Source: Nosema muscidifuracis (lineage: Eukaryota; Microsporidia; Nosematidae). Taken from it: a DNA stretch of 64,000 nt. Within the stretch, counting starts at the first letter, position 1; every line of letters starts with the position of its first letter. This document shows, one piece after another, positions 22,450 through 35,321 of this stretch. The DNA lies in the NCBI GenBank assembly GCA_028335825.1, contig JAIOKI010000011.1, positions 476,001 through 540,000 of the forward strand, written 5' to 3'. Position numbers and translations under genes: made by a program. The notes beneath the pieces were generated by a model. The model was not told the DNA's origin, did not search any database, and saw nothing but the letters and a program-made list of their open reading frames with translations.

Positions 22450-23740
22450 AAAAGTAAACAAATTAAAAATCAAATGATATCTGATTAATTAATTTTATAT
22501 TAAAATGCAGATATACTATTTAATTTTAGTGCTACTAAACTTTTGTTTATATTACGTGTTGATATCTAAATGATGTAATGCTGATATAAGAGATTCTTTG
22601 ATTTATTATGATTTGATATTAATACACTAAATACAGTAATTAATTAAAATTTATTTAAATTATAATATTCGTTTAGAATTCAAAATCATTAGGTTTTATT
22701 TCTCTCATCAAAATTTAAACCCTTAAGATGCTTTATGAGAGATGAAGTGTAGCTCAGGAATGCTTCTAGTTCTAAGGAACTTTTACAATAATTCTCATAT
22801 TGCACTTTCTAAGAGATAAAGTTAATTTTATTAAATGTAAATTTATTTATTTCTTTCTTGTTACTTTAAAATGAGATATGGTTAAAATATTAGTAATTTC
22901 ATAGTTTCATATTTTGTTTGTAATTTCTATTAAATAAACCATTTAGTAGTACCACTGAAGATAAATGTATAGTGTTAGGTTAAAATATACTATTAAATGT
23001 TTAAGTTTTAATTAAATAACATAGTTATTATAATAATATTATAGGAAACGAGTAAGTGGAGGATTAAAAAAACATTAAATAATTTATTTATAAATGAAAT
23101 CTTTGTTATAGTTTAATATTACAGAATAGATAACATAAAATGTGTTATATAGTAACAATAATTATAGGTGGTTATAGAATCTGTAATAAAATTTAGTATG
23201 GCTTAGGTAGGTTAGAATACTATTATTATAATAAAATATTTAATTAATCTTGTGACGCATAGAATATAAACAATATTCTAAATTGACAAATTAAAGAAAC
23301 CTCATAAATACATATTTGTATGTGGAATAGTATTGTTGATTACTTTTATAAAAGATAACAGAGAAATTATTCAGTAAATATAGTATTCACAATTAAATTA
23401 AGAAATAATAATATCTTTTAGTAAATTCTGCTAGTTTATTAAATGTTTAGATCTGTATTAAAAAATAATTTAATAAAGAAAACTGTTAGAGTTATGATCG
23501 CTTTTTTATTTATTTTCCAAATAAAAAAGTATTGAAGACTTTTTAACAAAGGATGATATTTTGATAACGTAAATTCTGTTATTCGTTAATTATACAGATT
23601 TTTTACAACGATATATTCTTTGAATTGTGAAATCTAAATCGACTAGCTTAAAAAAGTAAGATCAAATAATTCGACTAAATGGGGTATAAATTTTATTCAG
23701 ACTTTATTTTGATTCTAATAATAAACAAAAAGGTTAAATA
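22450..23740. other. AT-rich stretch, nothing recognised
   Basis: The part after about 23470 may include more of the LINE fragment that follows, but no domain could be read. Confidence 0.45.
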
Positions 23741-23759
23741 TTTAATTAAAAACTTTAAC

Positions 23760-24030
23760 ATCCCTTTTTTTATTGATACAAAATAATATTTTATTATATT
23801 TGATAACTTGATGACAATGGAAATGAAAAAGAAACAAAATAAGATCTAATATCTACCACCGTGATTTACTGCACAAGTACAAAACTTGAATTATTTTCTA
23901 ACAAAATTTTACAAACACTACAAGAAATTATTTTTGGATATCAAAGTACAGGCATATATTCAATTTAAAATGTTTAAGATGACTTTGAGGCTTAATAAAA
24001 AAAATTCTCATGGAAACTCTTATACATGAG
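23760..24030 (+). mobile_element. R4/Dong-type LINE, 3' end fragment
   Basis: The plus-strand translation around 23905-24000 (TKFYKHYKKLFLDIKVQAYI, then QFKMFKMTLRLNK) matches the C-terminal end of the LINE at 26.4 kb (TNFYFAYRTELELDSHIEAY, then IQMKILKMTLESR). That end follows the restriction-like endonuclease of R4-type LINEs. Only this piece is legible. It is a 5'-truncated, decayed copy in the same orientation as the next one. Confidence 0.6.
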
Positions 24031-24560
24031 AATAGTTATTGAAGATAACTATGAGATAGACAAGATAAATCTAATTTGTTTATTAGTAAATACAAACAAA
24101 CCATTTTAATTTTGCCTAAATTAAATTATTCTTTGCTTTTGAATTATTTATAACTCAGCTATCATTTTTATTCAGATATTATCATAATAAAAGAGATGTA
24201 TGAATTTTACTTAAATTAATATAATAATTTTTTAAATTTAATAACTTACAACATTTCGTTAATGGTATTCTAATATTCAAAATTTATCATATATTAAGAA
24301 GTTGTGATATCAAAAATATCACATTTAAATTGTATTAATTAGTTATAAATTTGAAAACATGTTTTATATTGTATTAATTAGATTAGCTATTAATTTTTAT
24401 AATTAGAATTATTAAATCGTTATTATTGATAAATTTTATACATATTTAAATTTAATAAAACTTTTTATTTCATGCAAAAAAATTATCATTATCTAATAAC
24501 ATTAAATTATTATTAATTTATGCATAAATAAAATATAAAAATATTTTTTTTGCATAAAAT
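24031..24560. other. AT-rich upstream region of the ASNSD1-like remnant
   Basis: Nearly pure A/T, like other gene-upstream regions in the window. It ends in a TTATCCCTT motif. Confidence 0.45.
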
Positions 24561-24562
24561 AA

Positions 24563-25226
24563 TTATCCCTTGTTTCTGGAATATATATTTCTGAAGAATA
24601 CGATGAAGAAATAATTAATCTAATTAAAAGAAGAGAACTTGATTTTTGTAATATTATACAGATTAATAATATGTATCTATGTCAATCTCTTCTATCTATA
24701 AGAGGATTTGTTAGTCAAACTTTTGTAACAGATAATTATATATTTCTTTACAACGGAGAGATTTATAATAACGAACAGAGTGACACACTATTTATTAAAG
24801 ATGTTCTAGACAGAAATATAAAAGAAGTATTTGATGATGATTTAAATAAATTAATGGAGATTGATATTAAGGCTTTTACAGAGAATATAAGTCAATATAG
24901 AGAAGAGAAAGACTTTGCTTATAAAAAAATATGTTAAGAATTTTCTAAATAAAGTTTATGATGAGATTAATGAGTATCAAAACGAATACGCATTGGTAAT
25001 ATTTTATAAAGATTCATATTCTTTTTTTAAAGATGACTTTGGTAAAAAGAGCATGGGGTTATCAGAGAAGCCTTTTAGATTATCTTCTGTTAGATATGAA
25101 AATGAACTTAATAATTCATACTTGTACTCATGTGATGTCATTAATAAGAAAACTTATATATTTTATAAATCGAATGCGAAATTGAAATATCTTTCATATT
25201 TTTCTTGTAGATTTATATTTAAATAA
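24563..25226 (+). pseudogene. ASNSD1-like asparagine synthetase-domain protein, decayed; only the glutaminase-like half remains
   Basis: The reading runs VSGIYISEEYDEEI (from 24572), then LLSIRGFVSQTF, IFLYNGEIYNN with SDTLF, and NEYALVIFYKDSYSFFKDDF with GKKSMGLSEKPFRLSSV. This is the class-II glutamine amidotransferase half of ASNSD1/YML096W-type proteins, including their LRG, NGEI, NDT-like and FGRRSL-F-LSSV landmarks. The copy is broken. No ATG starts it: TTATCCCTT is followed by GTT-TCT-GGA where ATG-TGT-GGA (Met-Cys-Gly, with Cys as nucleophile) would be expected. The frame shifts at an A6 run near 24925-24931. The synthetase half is missing, replaced by a LINE from about 25228. It is therefore a pseudogene, although a functional copy could exist elsewhere. 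Confidence 0.75.
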
Positions 25227-25227
25227 T

Positions 25228-26640
25228 AATTATAAGCTTGTTAATAACTACTGATGAAGTAATAAGTACTATGGTAGAAGAAATCAAAAGATTTATTACA
25301 TTAGTAGGTGTAGAAATGAATATTGATAAATTTGCAGAGTGTGCTAGATGGATACAAGTATTTAGGATTGTTTAAAAATGACATATGTAAAATAACGGGA
25401 GAAGATAAAGATAAGATATGGAAAGAAATTCAGAGAAAATGTGAGTCTCTGTGTAAAACAAAGCTAAACGCTAGAAACCTGTTCAAGGCAATGTATGAAC
25501 ATTCTATATCACACAATACAATGTAGGCATTCTAAGGGTCGAACCTAATGAATTTAGAGACTAGATTATATAGTTCAAAATATTCTTACAAAAGATTATA
25601 TTCACCAATAGCATGAAATAGAGAAAGACTATATCTTCCAAAGAAGAAGTCTGATTAATATTGAGCATAAGAGTGAAAAAATCTTATTAAAAATATACCT
25701 AACCCAAGAAATTATGCTAAGAAGAAAAACAATAAGCATCTAACACGGATAAGACCCTTCATTGTAGAGAAGTACAGCCTGGAAAAAGGGTTTACACCAG
25801 AAGACTTAGAAGAAGCACAGAAATCGTATCTATATAGTGATATAAGAAAAAACATAATCACTCGAGAATATATAGATTCTGGGAATATCCCTTTGTGAGT
25901 ATCAAAGATTCGGCTCTCTGGCTTACTAAAGGAAATATTACGGCTAGAGAAGAAGAGACACCATGTGCACTTCAGGATAGAAATATCTTCCTATAAAAGA
26001 AAGTTATGTGCTCACATTTTTATAGAATACTTTCCCATGATTACATGAGGAGACATAATGAAGTGTTACAATGTATTCATTTTCGAATTTGTAGAAATTT
26101 CGGGCTTACAAAAAATAAAAAAATCTGAAATCACTGTGTACAGGAGTGTATTACATCAAAATATATTTAAATTAGAATGGATTCGCGAATCTAAAGCGCT
26201 ATAAATGTAAAGTACAATAAACCTGATATATACATAGTAGATGAGGTTAGGAAAGAAGTCGTGATAATAGAGTAGAAATTAACAACTTTGATAATTTGCG
26301 AAACGTGGAGACAGAGAAGAAGGATATTTATGATTTATGGCCAACCACTCTACTTCTCTATACAAGTATAAGTCCAAGATAATCACTTTCATTATGACTT
26401 GGGACGATATAGTAACAAACTTTTATTTCGCATACAGAACTGAGCTAGAGTTAGATAGTCACATTGAGGCATACATCCAGATGAAAATACTCAAGATGAC
26501 ATTGGAAAGTCGCTGCAGAGTTGCGATGACGAAGTTTCACTAGTTAGTATTTTAGAAGTTGAAAAAAAGAGGCCAATTGAAGATATAAGGGTGACTTACG
26601 TGGTGAGTGAAGAATAAGATAAGAACATCATAAAAATATA
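25228..26640 (+). mobile_element. R4/Dong-type LINE, 5'-truncated and decayed
   Basis: On the plus strand the end of a reverse transcriptase comes first: VGVEMNIDKFAE, then YKYLGLFKNDICK (25348-25386), then SLCKTKLNARNLFKAMYEHS. About 700 bases of connecting sequence follow (for example RIRPFIVEKYSLEKGFTPED near 25750-25810). Next comes a restriction-like endonuclease segment, KYNKPDIYIVDEVRKEVVII (26211-26270, a PD...(D/E)xK-type pattern). The conserved C-terminal segment FIMTWDDIVTNFYFAYRTEL ends near 26540. This order is that of single-ORF site-preferring LINEs of the R4/Dong group. The catalytic YADD part is absent, several stops and frame changes are present, and G/C content exceeds the surroundings. 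It starts exactly where the ASNSD1-like homology stops. Confidence 0.85.
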
Positions 26641-28190
26641 CCTTAAAAAACAATTTAAATTATTTTTTTTTAATAGAAGATAATAAAAATTAAGAAAAAT
26701 ATATGTTTAATAAGGTAGAAGAAATTAATTAATGAGACATATTCAGTGATTGTAAAAAACAAAACTTTAAAAATACATATTACACAATTTAGAAGCTCTT
26801 CTTTGATTATATTTTTTTGAAGGAGAGAATGTACTGTGAAAACAAGTCATCTTAAAATATTATTTTTAAATATTTTAATCCCTAGATAATAATTATATAT
26901 ATGATAAATAAATACTTTTACATAAAATTAAGATAATTAAAATATATTAAGAATTTTCTAAATCTTTATATTATTACATATTAAGTAAGAGTATACTTTC
27001 CTTATTCTTGTTATGTTAAGTGTGAGATAATTAATATATTAATGATATTTATAAATTAATAAAGTTTAACAATACTATCATTCTAAAACAGATTATAATA
27101 TTATCTTCTTATTATACATGTTGAAATATGAATATTTTTGTAAATATATCATTTATAAATAATTGAATAAATCTTCAATATAGAGTTATATAATCAATGT
27201 TTTATTCTAGTGATTAATGGTTATTTTTATATATTAATAATATTTCAATTTAATGACCCATTTATATGAATAATTAAAAATGTTATTATTTATATCTTCT
27301 TCTAGAATCAAGAATTAAATGTAATTGTATATTTAAATATTTATCTTATAAAGATTTAACAATTGAAATAAATAAAATATTATTTCTTAGATTATTGAAT
27401 GTTATATTATATAGTTGTATTTCCCTTCATTAAGTAAAATTGTCTCATCAAATATGATTGGTCAATTTCACATCCAATAATTATTATATAATTTTATACT
27501 AAGATATGTAAGATTATATAATAATTATTTTCATATAGATTTACAGTCTTATTAAAATTATGATTATATACATATATAATAAAAATATTTAAAATTTATT
27601 AAATCCTCTTACTTGTATTATTCTCTAATATATAAGGATAATCATAATTTTTGACTTGAGAGATGGGTAGAATTTATAATTTTAATAGAGTAGAGAGAGA
27701 TTATATATATAATATTAATAGATAGACAAAATAATTATAAATTGAGATACATAATATTTTATTTTATTCAATAAAGATATGATTTTATAAGTAAATAAAG
27801 ATGACATAAAATTATCATAGTATTAATATAATTAATTATTTATATAAATTGAAAAGAATAAAATATTTTATATTTATAATATTTAGAATTGAAGATTTTA
27901 TTTATATATGATGATATAATAGAGTTAATTTAAGAAATTATAAAGATATTCAAAAAATATTATTATATGAAATTAAATAGTATTATGATAATATCAGAGT
28001 TGTATTTGAAGAATATTTATTATATCAATAAAGTGTTTCTTTAATATTTTTATTTCTTAATAAAGTCAATTAATGAATGACTCAATTATATTATTAAATG
28101 AAATCTTATTTTTATAACTATTCTAAGATTTGTATTATAATAATCTAATTTATATTTCTATTGTCTTTTTAAATTAAAAGAATATAGAAA
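26641..28190. other. AT-rich stretch with one copy of a dispersed repeat
   Basis: Very AT-rich, with no gene. A segment near 27390-27610 is related to 56980-57230 (listed separately). Confidence 0.5.
27390..27610 (+). repeat. Dispersed repeat, copy 1
   Basis: Shares with 56980-57230, in the same order, the blocks TTAGATTATTGAAT, TTTCCCTTCATT, AATATGATT and ATTTACAG, then an ATGATTATA-type stretch. The copies are diverged. The family is unknown and coding potential is absent. Confidence 0.5.
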
Positions 28191-28199
28191 ATAAAGAAT

Positions 28200-29050
28200 T
28201 TTATAAGAGAATACTCGATTAAAATGTCATTAAATAATCATGAATATATTCAAAAAAAGACAATGAGAAAATATTGGATATAAAAAAAAGAAGTAAATTG
28301 ATGTAAGTCATAGTGAAAAGACCTCAAAATATTAAGGTAGAAAAAAATAATAATTGACCAGGTATGAAAGAATAGATCGAACTTGAGATTAGAAATAATG
28401 TAATGTATCAAAAGTATACTCAAAAAACGAATTATATGTATGAAGAAATTGGAGTGAATCTTATTGATTTTATAGAAGAGAGTATTATAAAGATATTGAT
28501 AACTTCTCTAGAAGATAATGAGATAGATATTAAAAATAAAAAAACAATAGAAATAGTAGAATTCTTAATCATTTATGTATTCAAGAAAAAAAAGTTACTG
28601 ATAATGGAATAGATTTTATAAATTATAGGAAAGTAAACATGAATAGTATAAGAAATAAGGAAGAGTAAAATTAATAAGAGTTTGTTTATAGAAAAATATA
28701 ATATTATTCATCATATTAGACTAATCTATATGACAATAGAAATAGTTAAGTATAAATCGGGTTGATAGAGAAAGAATACAGTCTTTAAAAATATTTAAAA
28801 ATAATAACAAGATAAGTTAGTGTAAATTAATAAACTTTTTAGATTAGTATATATTAGAGAAGATATTTAAATTTATGTAAAAATATTACAGTATGTCTCT
28901 TATATAATGAGAGACTATTAAAGAATATACATTATGATTTAAGAGTATTAAGATGATCAGTAAGAATTTGAAACTAATTGTCTAATAAATATTATTATAA
29001 AAGTAGAACTTAATTATGGAAATTTTATATAGATAATTTAATTAAAGAAA
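28200..29050 (+). mobile_element. Ty3/gypsy-type integrase fossil
   Basis: Plus-strand stretches keep the layout of a Ty3/gypsy integrase core. A hydrophobic strand with the first Asp lies near 28455-28475, and a T-D-N-G-type second Asp box near 28590-28620. Sequence in the position of the third acidic residue comes about 100 bases later. The element is broken, with many breaks. No LTRs, reverse transcriptase or gag part were found next to it, so it is an isolated old piece. Confidence 0.45.
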
Positions 29051-29620
29051 GTAGTAAAATACTAAATTTTAATTAATTTGTAAAGTTTTTATATACAACT
29101 TATTAGAATATATTTTAAGTGTTGTAAAATGTACTCTTACAATCTGAGTATATATTGGTTAGAAAAAAAGTGACATAAATGTTCTAATGTTTCATTATTA
29201 ATAAGATTATTTTGAAAAATAATGGATTTATGTATCAATATGAAGATTATCTTATGAGTGGTAGAAATTCGAAATGATAGATTTTTTGTTCTTAGTTCGA
29301 TATTTTTCTATTGAACATCTCTAAAAAGGAAAGGAATGTCTGCATCTATCCATGATATAAAATAAAACTTATAATTTATATAGTTGAATATGAAGATCTT
29401 ACTTCTGTAATTAATAAAGTTATAATAAGAGGTAATAATTATCTTTTTGTAATCATTAACATATTTGATAGTATGTCATGCTTATTATTATTTTAAATTT
29501 CTATGTAAGATAAATATTAATATTATTCAAAATATTTTAATAATGACTATCTAAAGATTTTCTGTTCTCATAACAAAAAATGATTTTTATTATAAGGGGA
29601 TAAATATCAAATCAAAATAT
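29051..29620. other. AT-rich gap, nothing recognised
   Basis: Separates the integrase fossil from the 3' end of the membrane-protein pseudogene. Confidence 0.5.
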
Positions 29621-29621
29621 T

Positions 29622-30552
29622 TTAATAATTATTAGCTACTAAAATAAATATCAATAATGATATAATGACTGTAAAAAATCCAATTTTTAAAGATTTGTAC
29701 TTGTTATTCTTTGTACAATACATTATACAACCCAGTATAATAATAAATATTATAGATCCTACTACAGTCAATGATTTTATATAATCAATCTTCTCTGTAC
29801 TTATATTAAGAGTATTATTCAAAATATTGTATTCACCAGTTATCTCTCTTTTATTTCTAAATTTATGAGAGAATAAGTTTAATAATTCTTTATGTGTCAT
29901 ATTATCATCTTCAAATATTTTTAAAGACTTACCAAAGAAATCACCCATTTGTTGTAAAATCTTCATTTTGACATTCATTCGGAAATTTACCATCGAATGA
30001 ATCTAAAATACATTCAGGTTTATTTAAGCATTGATCTCTTAGTTCAGCACTAGCACACTGAAGTTTAGAAAAATAAACTTCATCTTCGCATGTATCATAG
30101 AGAGATCTATAAAAATCATTTTTTGAATTTAAAATATTTCGACCTTGTATGACTTGTTTTATCTTATCATCTTCTGGTAGAAACATCAATCCACAGCAGT
30201 TTATATACTCAGTATCATCATACAGATCTTCTAAATTGAAATATTGACAGTCAGTATTAAAATTTATTTCTTTCATTATATCTGATACACAGTCAGGATC
30301 ACAAACACAAAACTTCTTAGTATTTCTTACTAAACATTTAGGGAAAGAAGATATACAAGAATTATTACCAGAAGACGATTTACAAATTTTATTTATAATA
30401 ATGTTAATATGAGAAATCTTTTCAATGTATAATCTTATATAATCAACATGTTTGTTGTTATAAAAATCGATCTCATATGAAATATGTGGATCTTTAGATT
30501 GTAATAAGGGTGGTATCATTTTGTAGATGCTTGTAATGATATATTTATACAT
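29622..30552 (-). pseudogene. Second copy of the cysteine-rich two-helix membrane protein, one frameshift
   Basis: It starts at ATG 30552 (MYKYIITSIYKMIPPLLQ, a hydrophobic leader). The cysteine domain is well kept: CVCDPDC, then CASAELRDQCLNKPEC, then ECQNEDF. The frame then breaks near 29944-29958. The continuation in another frame (QMGDFFGKSLKIFEDDN, then LTVVGSIIFIIILGCIMY and IGFFTVIISLLIFIL) supplies the two C-terminal helices and ends at 29622. Each landmark aligns with the intact protein at 11241, at about the same spacing. One frameshift is the only visible lesion, so it is a young pseudogene or a sequencing error. No C-rich motif precedes the ATG. The upstream in-frame TTG is less likely as a start. 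Confidence 0.8.
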
Positions 30553-33500
30553 TATAATAATTAATAAAAGTAACTTATTTATCAAATAATATTATTATTA
30601 ATTATTTTTTATTATTTGAATAAAACTTATTCATCAATAAAATATTAATTATAAAATAAATTAATAACTGTAAACAAATTTAATTAATTAAATTATCTAA
30701 ATTAAAATATTAATTTAAACATAATGCTTTAAATATTTATATCTAACATTAAAGAAATTTATTAAATAATATATGATAAATGAATTATATTAATGATCAT
30801 TTATTCAATTGATAAATACTTTATATGTTATGAATAATATGAGTATATATCTTTTAATACTAAAATAATAAGATATTTAATAAGATTTAAAGAATACAAT
30901 ATAAAACAACTTAATAATAATATTATAAGAATTTATATAATTATACATTTAAGATATCAATATAAATTAATAAATCTATTTATCAAGAAGATTATAAATA
31001 TATTGATATAAGTTATTTTATTAGTGTCATTATTTCTCAATGCTTTAGAGATATCTCATTCATCTCAAAAAAACCTCTTATATTTTCTAATAGAACTAAA
31101 TCTTTTATTCATTAAATTATAGATGATCTATTACAATGTATATGAATACTTTTAAATAAAGTCTATGAAATAAAATAATAGTCTTATCATATATGAATAT
31201 ATTTTATATCAATTATATTATTTATTGAGAAAGAATAATATTTATTTGTTGAGTAATATTTATAGTGATTCTAGTTAATTTAATATAACCTATAAATAAG
31301 ATTAGAAACATCAACTACATAATTTTAAATCAACATTCTATATTTATGAGAAGAATAAATACTTCTTCAATATTTTTAGACTTAGTTTGTAGAAACAACA
31401 GATATAATTACCTCATGATACAAATATTGAGATTATAAATTAGAATTAAAGAATGAGAATATATTGAAATCATAAAATTATATTTTTATATTTTCATAAG
31501 AATATTTATAAAATTAGGTAAGAAGTTTTTCAATGATACTGAAATAAATATGTACTGACAATTATGACAAATTATCATGATTTTAGAAAAATGAATATAT
31601 TTGATATATTATTGTAACTTATTCATAAAATACCATTTAATAAAAATAATATTATGAAATTATAAATTTAAACATATATAATAATGAAAAATAAAATGAT
31701 TAATATTTACAAGTGATACTTTTATAATCTCATAAAGATAAGTAAAAAAAGAAACTAAAATTTATAAAATACTTACAGATCATGAACTAGATTATTAAAT
31801 GAGATAAAGGTCTAAGAAGTCTCAAAGATATTTTTTTAATAATAGAAATATTGAGTATATGAAAGCATATTCTTGAATTAAAAAACATAAATCTAATGTA
31901 ACAATTTTAGAGATATTTATTGAATAATATAACAAACGTTATTCATCAAAAAAGAAAGAAATCTCACTTAGATAAGAGAATATAAATATATAGTTAGATG
32001 AGTATGACTGAAATAAATTATAAAGAGATAGAAGATGTAGAAATAACAAGAAAAAAATAAACTCAATAAAGTAAAGTACAGATTGACCTAAATTCACTAA
32101 ATTTAATTTTCAACATTTTTTACAAAATCTTTATATATAGGATATAATTCAAATAATTTATCAAGAAATGATTTTTGGATAGATAATATAGTTGAAAAAA
32201 TAATCAGAGCTAAATACACAACAATTAAAAAATTGAAAAATATTTTAAATCTAAAAATTTACAATAATAATATTATTCATATAAGCAAACATTAATTTAC
32301 AACATTAAATTCAAATTATATTAAAAACAAATAAATAGATATATCTAAGAAAACTAGACAAAGGAACAAGGCATAAGACATAAACTCATAGAAAATTAAA
32401 GAAACTATTTATTATGATTAGAATATTAATTAATTAAACAAGATACATTTGTTATTTTTAGAAGATAAATTTAAGATTATAATAAGTTGACTTCTAAATT
32501 GAATAGCATAAGAATAATTTAAATTATTATTCTGTTTTTCAAGACATAATGATTTATATAATATTGTGAAAGAGTATAGAGATTGATACGATGAGGAGAA
32601 GGTGATAAATGAATAACGTATTTGATACTAAAAGAGATTCCTTTGATTAGCAAAGTATTTAGATCAATTATTTGCATGTCTAAATATACTACATATATAT
32701 TGTAAAATATCGCGTAAGAATACTCAGTATTATGTGTATAAGATCCCGAACATCAATCACTTACCAATATAATTTTTAATAGGGTATACATATATAAGTA
32801 AAAGACTAACAGATATTAAAGATGAACTACTCAATATAAAACTAAGATTAATAAAGTATAAAATAAATATAGAAATTTATTAAATAAGTAAAAAACTTAA
32901 TGAAATATACTCAAATTATTATAGAACAAGATTATTATATAACCTCATTTTATAAAAATAGATGAACTTCTAATGATATTGTAAGAGAAAGAAATTATTT
33001 TATATAGTAGGACTAGAAATAAATATAAAAGAATAGTCTACTAACATAGAAATCTGTTAAGATTTTAATAAATTACTAAAAATACATATTAGATATAATT
33101 ACTTAAAAATAAAAGTTGTGAATCATTGAGATTAGAGTATGAAAATATATTAAATTTAAATCTAATTAACATGTTATATCATTGAATAAATATATAAATA
33201 TAGAGAACTAGATGATTCTAACTGATAGATTTTTATTAAATATTACATACACTATCAATCAGTATGTAAATAAAGGGTTCATTTATCTAGAAAAAAGACT
33301 ACAATGAGACTAGAATGCAGAATAAAAGGGGTGAAAATATTCATATAAGAGTAGTAATGATATTGAATAAGTTTAATGAGACTATAAAAATACATAAATT
33401 ATTATCTAGAACCAGATTTTTTTATTTAAGTATTTAATATAAATAATCACACTAAACTATTTAGATAATATAAAGACTCACTAGTTACATGTTAAATATT

Positions 33501-34330
33501 CTGGAATACTGTTTACAAAAGGAAACTAGTTACCCAGAGAATTAGAAGCATTATTCAGCTACCAGATATATATTCTTTGAAGAAGGTAATGTTCAACGAT
33601 GATAGAATATGAGATACATAATGAAGCTTTAAGATGTATACATCTATGAATTAGATATTACTACAAAAAATGTAGAGATTAAAATGTTATATAATAGATC
33701 ATATATCTTTAATATTGATAATCTCAAAATGAAATATTCTCTTCAAGGTTGGAATTATAGAATCGAAAATCTGAGAATAGAGAAATAACATATAATATGA
33801 TCTGTTAAATAATCACTTATTTTTTTATATACAAATAAAGTCAATATTAATACCAAATTTAGTAGATGTGATATGACTAATTTCCACTTTCAAGATTAAA
33901 TTCATTATAGATACAAATAAACCATATATTTAAACAAGAGTCTTCTAGATTACATTAGAGACACTATTGATGAAGAAAAATGAAAAGAGAAAATATTGAT
34001 AAAATAAAGACTATATTCAAATAAATTATTTTCTGATTATATCATCAAATTAATTTACATAGAAATTGTATAAGAATATATTCACAGTAACTAAAAAATC
34101 AAAAATTATTTATTGAAATATTTATGAAAAAAAGGTATAAATAAATATAAAAATTATAATATTTAACAATTAATGACAAAAGTAACATATTAGAAGATAT
34201 TTTAAATTAAATATTTAATTATAAAAATATATCAATATATTAACAATAAATTTTAAAATGATTATTTAACTAATCTAGGATAATTAAATATTTAATTAAT
34301 CATAAATATATCATTTCTTAGAATGAAGAA
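30553..34330. other. Gene desert with faint plus-strand coding traces near 33.3-34.0 kb
   Basis: About 3.8 kb of AT-rich sequence. From about 32500 to 34000 G content rises and short plus-strand frames appear, but no domain could be named. It may be old transposon sequence. Nothing else is supported. Confidence 0.4.
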
Positions 34331-34336
34331 TATAAA

Positions 34337-35321
34337 TTAAACTATTGTAAGAGATAAAGAAGCTACCAATAATAATATTTTATTTTTATTAGTCTTATTC
34401 TTACGTATTAGCACACTTATCAATCCTATAAACAATATTAATACAAAATCAACTGGTATTACTATTGAAGAAATCTTTTTATTTATACTATCAAGATTAT
34501 CTTTGATAAGAGGAAGATATGTTGAATTATAATATGAATCATTTAGACTTCTTTTTTGTAACTTCTTATTATTTACTTTAACATTCGAAGTATTATTAAT
34601 ATTAAGCATTCTAAAATTGAATATATTTTCAAGTTTTCTGATATGTTTTTCGAAATCCGAATTAGAACATTTTTCAAAATTAATCTGATTAAAAATCTCT
34701 TCAGTACATTCAATTTCATTATGACATTGATCACGAAGTTCAAGAGCAGCAAAATTTGAAGAATCATGATTTTTTGATGTATCACATAATTTTACAATCT
34801 CTCTATAAAAAAGATTAGAAGCTATTTTTATATTGTCTCCATATCTGTGATATTTTATTTCCCCATCAATAAATTTAGAAGGTCAGTAAAAATTCAAATA
34901 TTGATTATCATTATATATTGTATCTGTATCGAATCAATATTTAAATCTTCTTTATATTTACATAACTTTTTAATAGAGCTCTGTAAACATTTAGGATAAT
35001 TGATCATACATTTCTGCAAAGTTAATGTAGAGTATTCAATTTCTTTACATAAGTTCTATATTCTTTATTATACCAGTCAATGAGAGTTTTATATTCAAAA
35101 GACTTTTCATTAGTATCTAATTCAGTAAGTATTATATTCTTGACAACTGGCATGTTTTCTTCATATTTTATATCAATATAAATATCTACAGATTTTGATA
35201 ATGATTGTTCTTTAGTATCATCATATGATAATTGTATTGTCAAGACAGAAATATTTGATTCAGATGAAATATTTTTTTCCTAATTTATAGAAATATTATC
35301 TAAATTTGAGTTTTTATACAT
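34337..35321 (-). pseudogene. Third copy of the cysteine-rich two-helix membrane protein, several lesions
   Basis: ATG 35321 is preceded by AGAAGGGTATC, a possible GGG-type motif. The N-terminal part carries an early stop after MYKNSNLDNISIN, then a long open stretch with FEYKTLIDWYNKEY, matching FEYIDKFIDWKFDV of the intact copy. A frame change near 35020 leads to KCMINYPKCLQSS and KKLCKYK, where the C-x-C-D-P motif is lost. Another change leads to NFAALELRDQCHNEIEC and KCSNSDFEKHI. A last one follows near 34610. The C-terminal helix VIPVDFVLILFIGLISVLI and a second, shorter one end at 34337. It is more decayed than the copy at 30 kb. Confidence 0.75.

Noticed and set aside
28403-28612. 69-codon plus-strand frame as a small gene
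   Set aside because: It falls inside the integrase fossil and fits that pattern, so it was not called as a separate gene.
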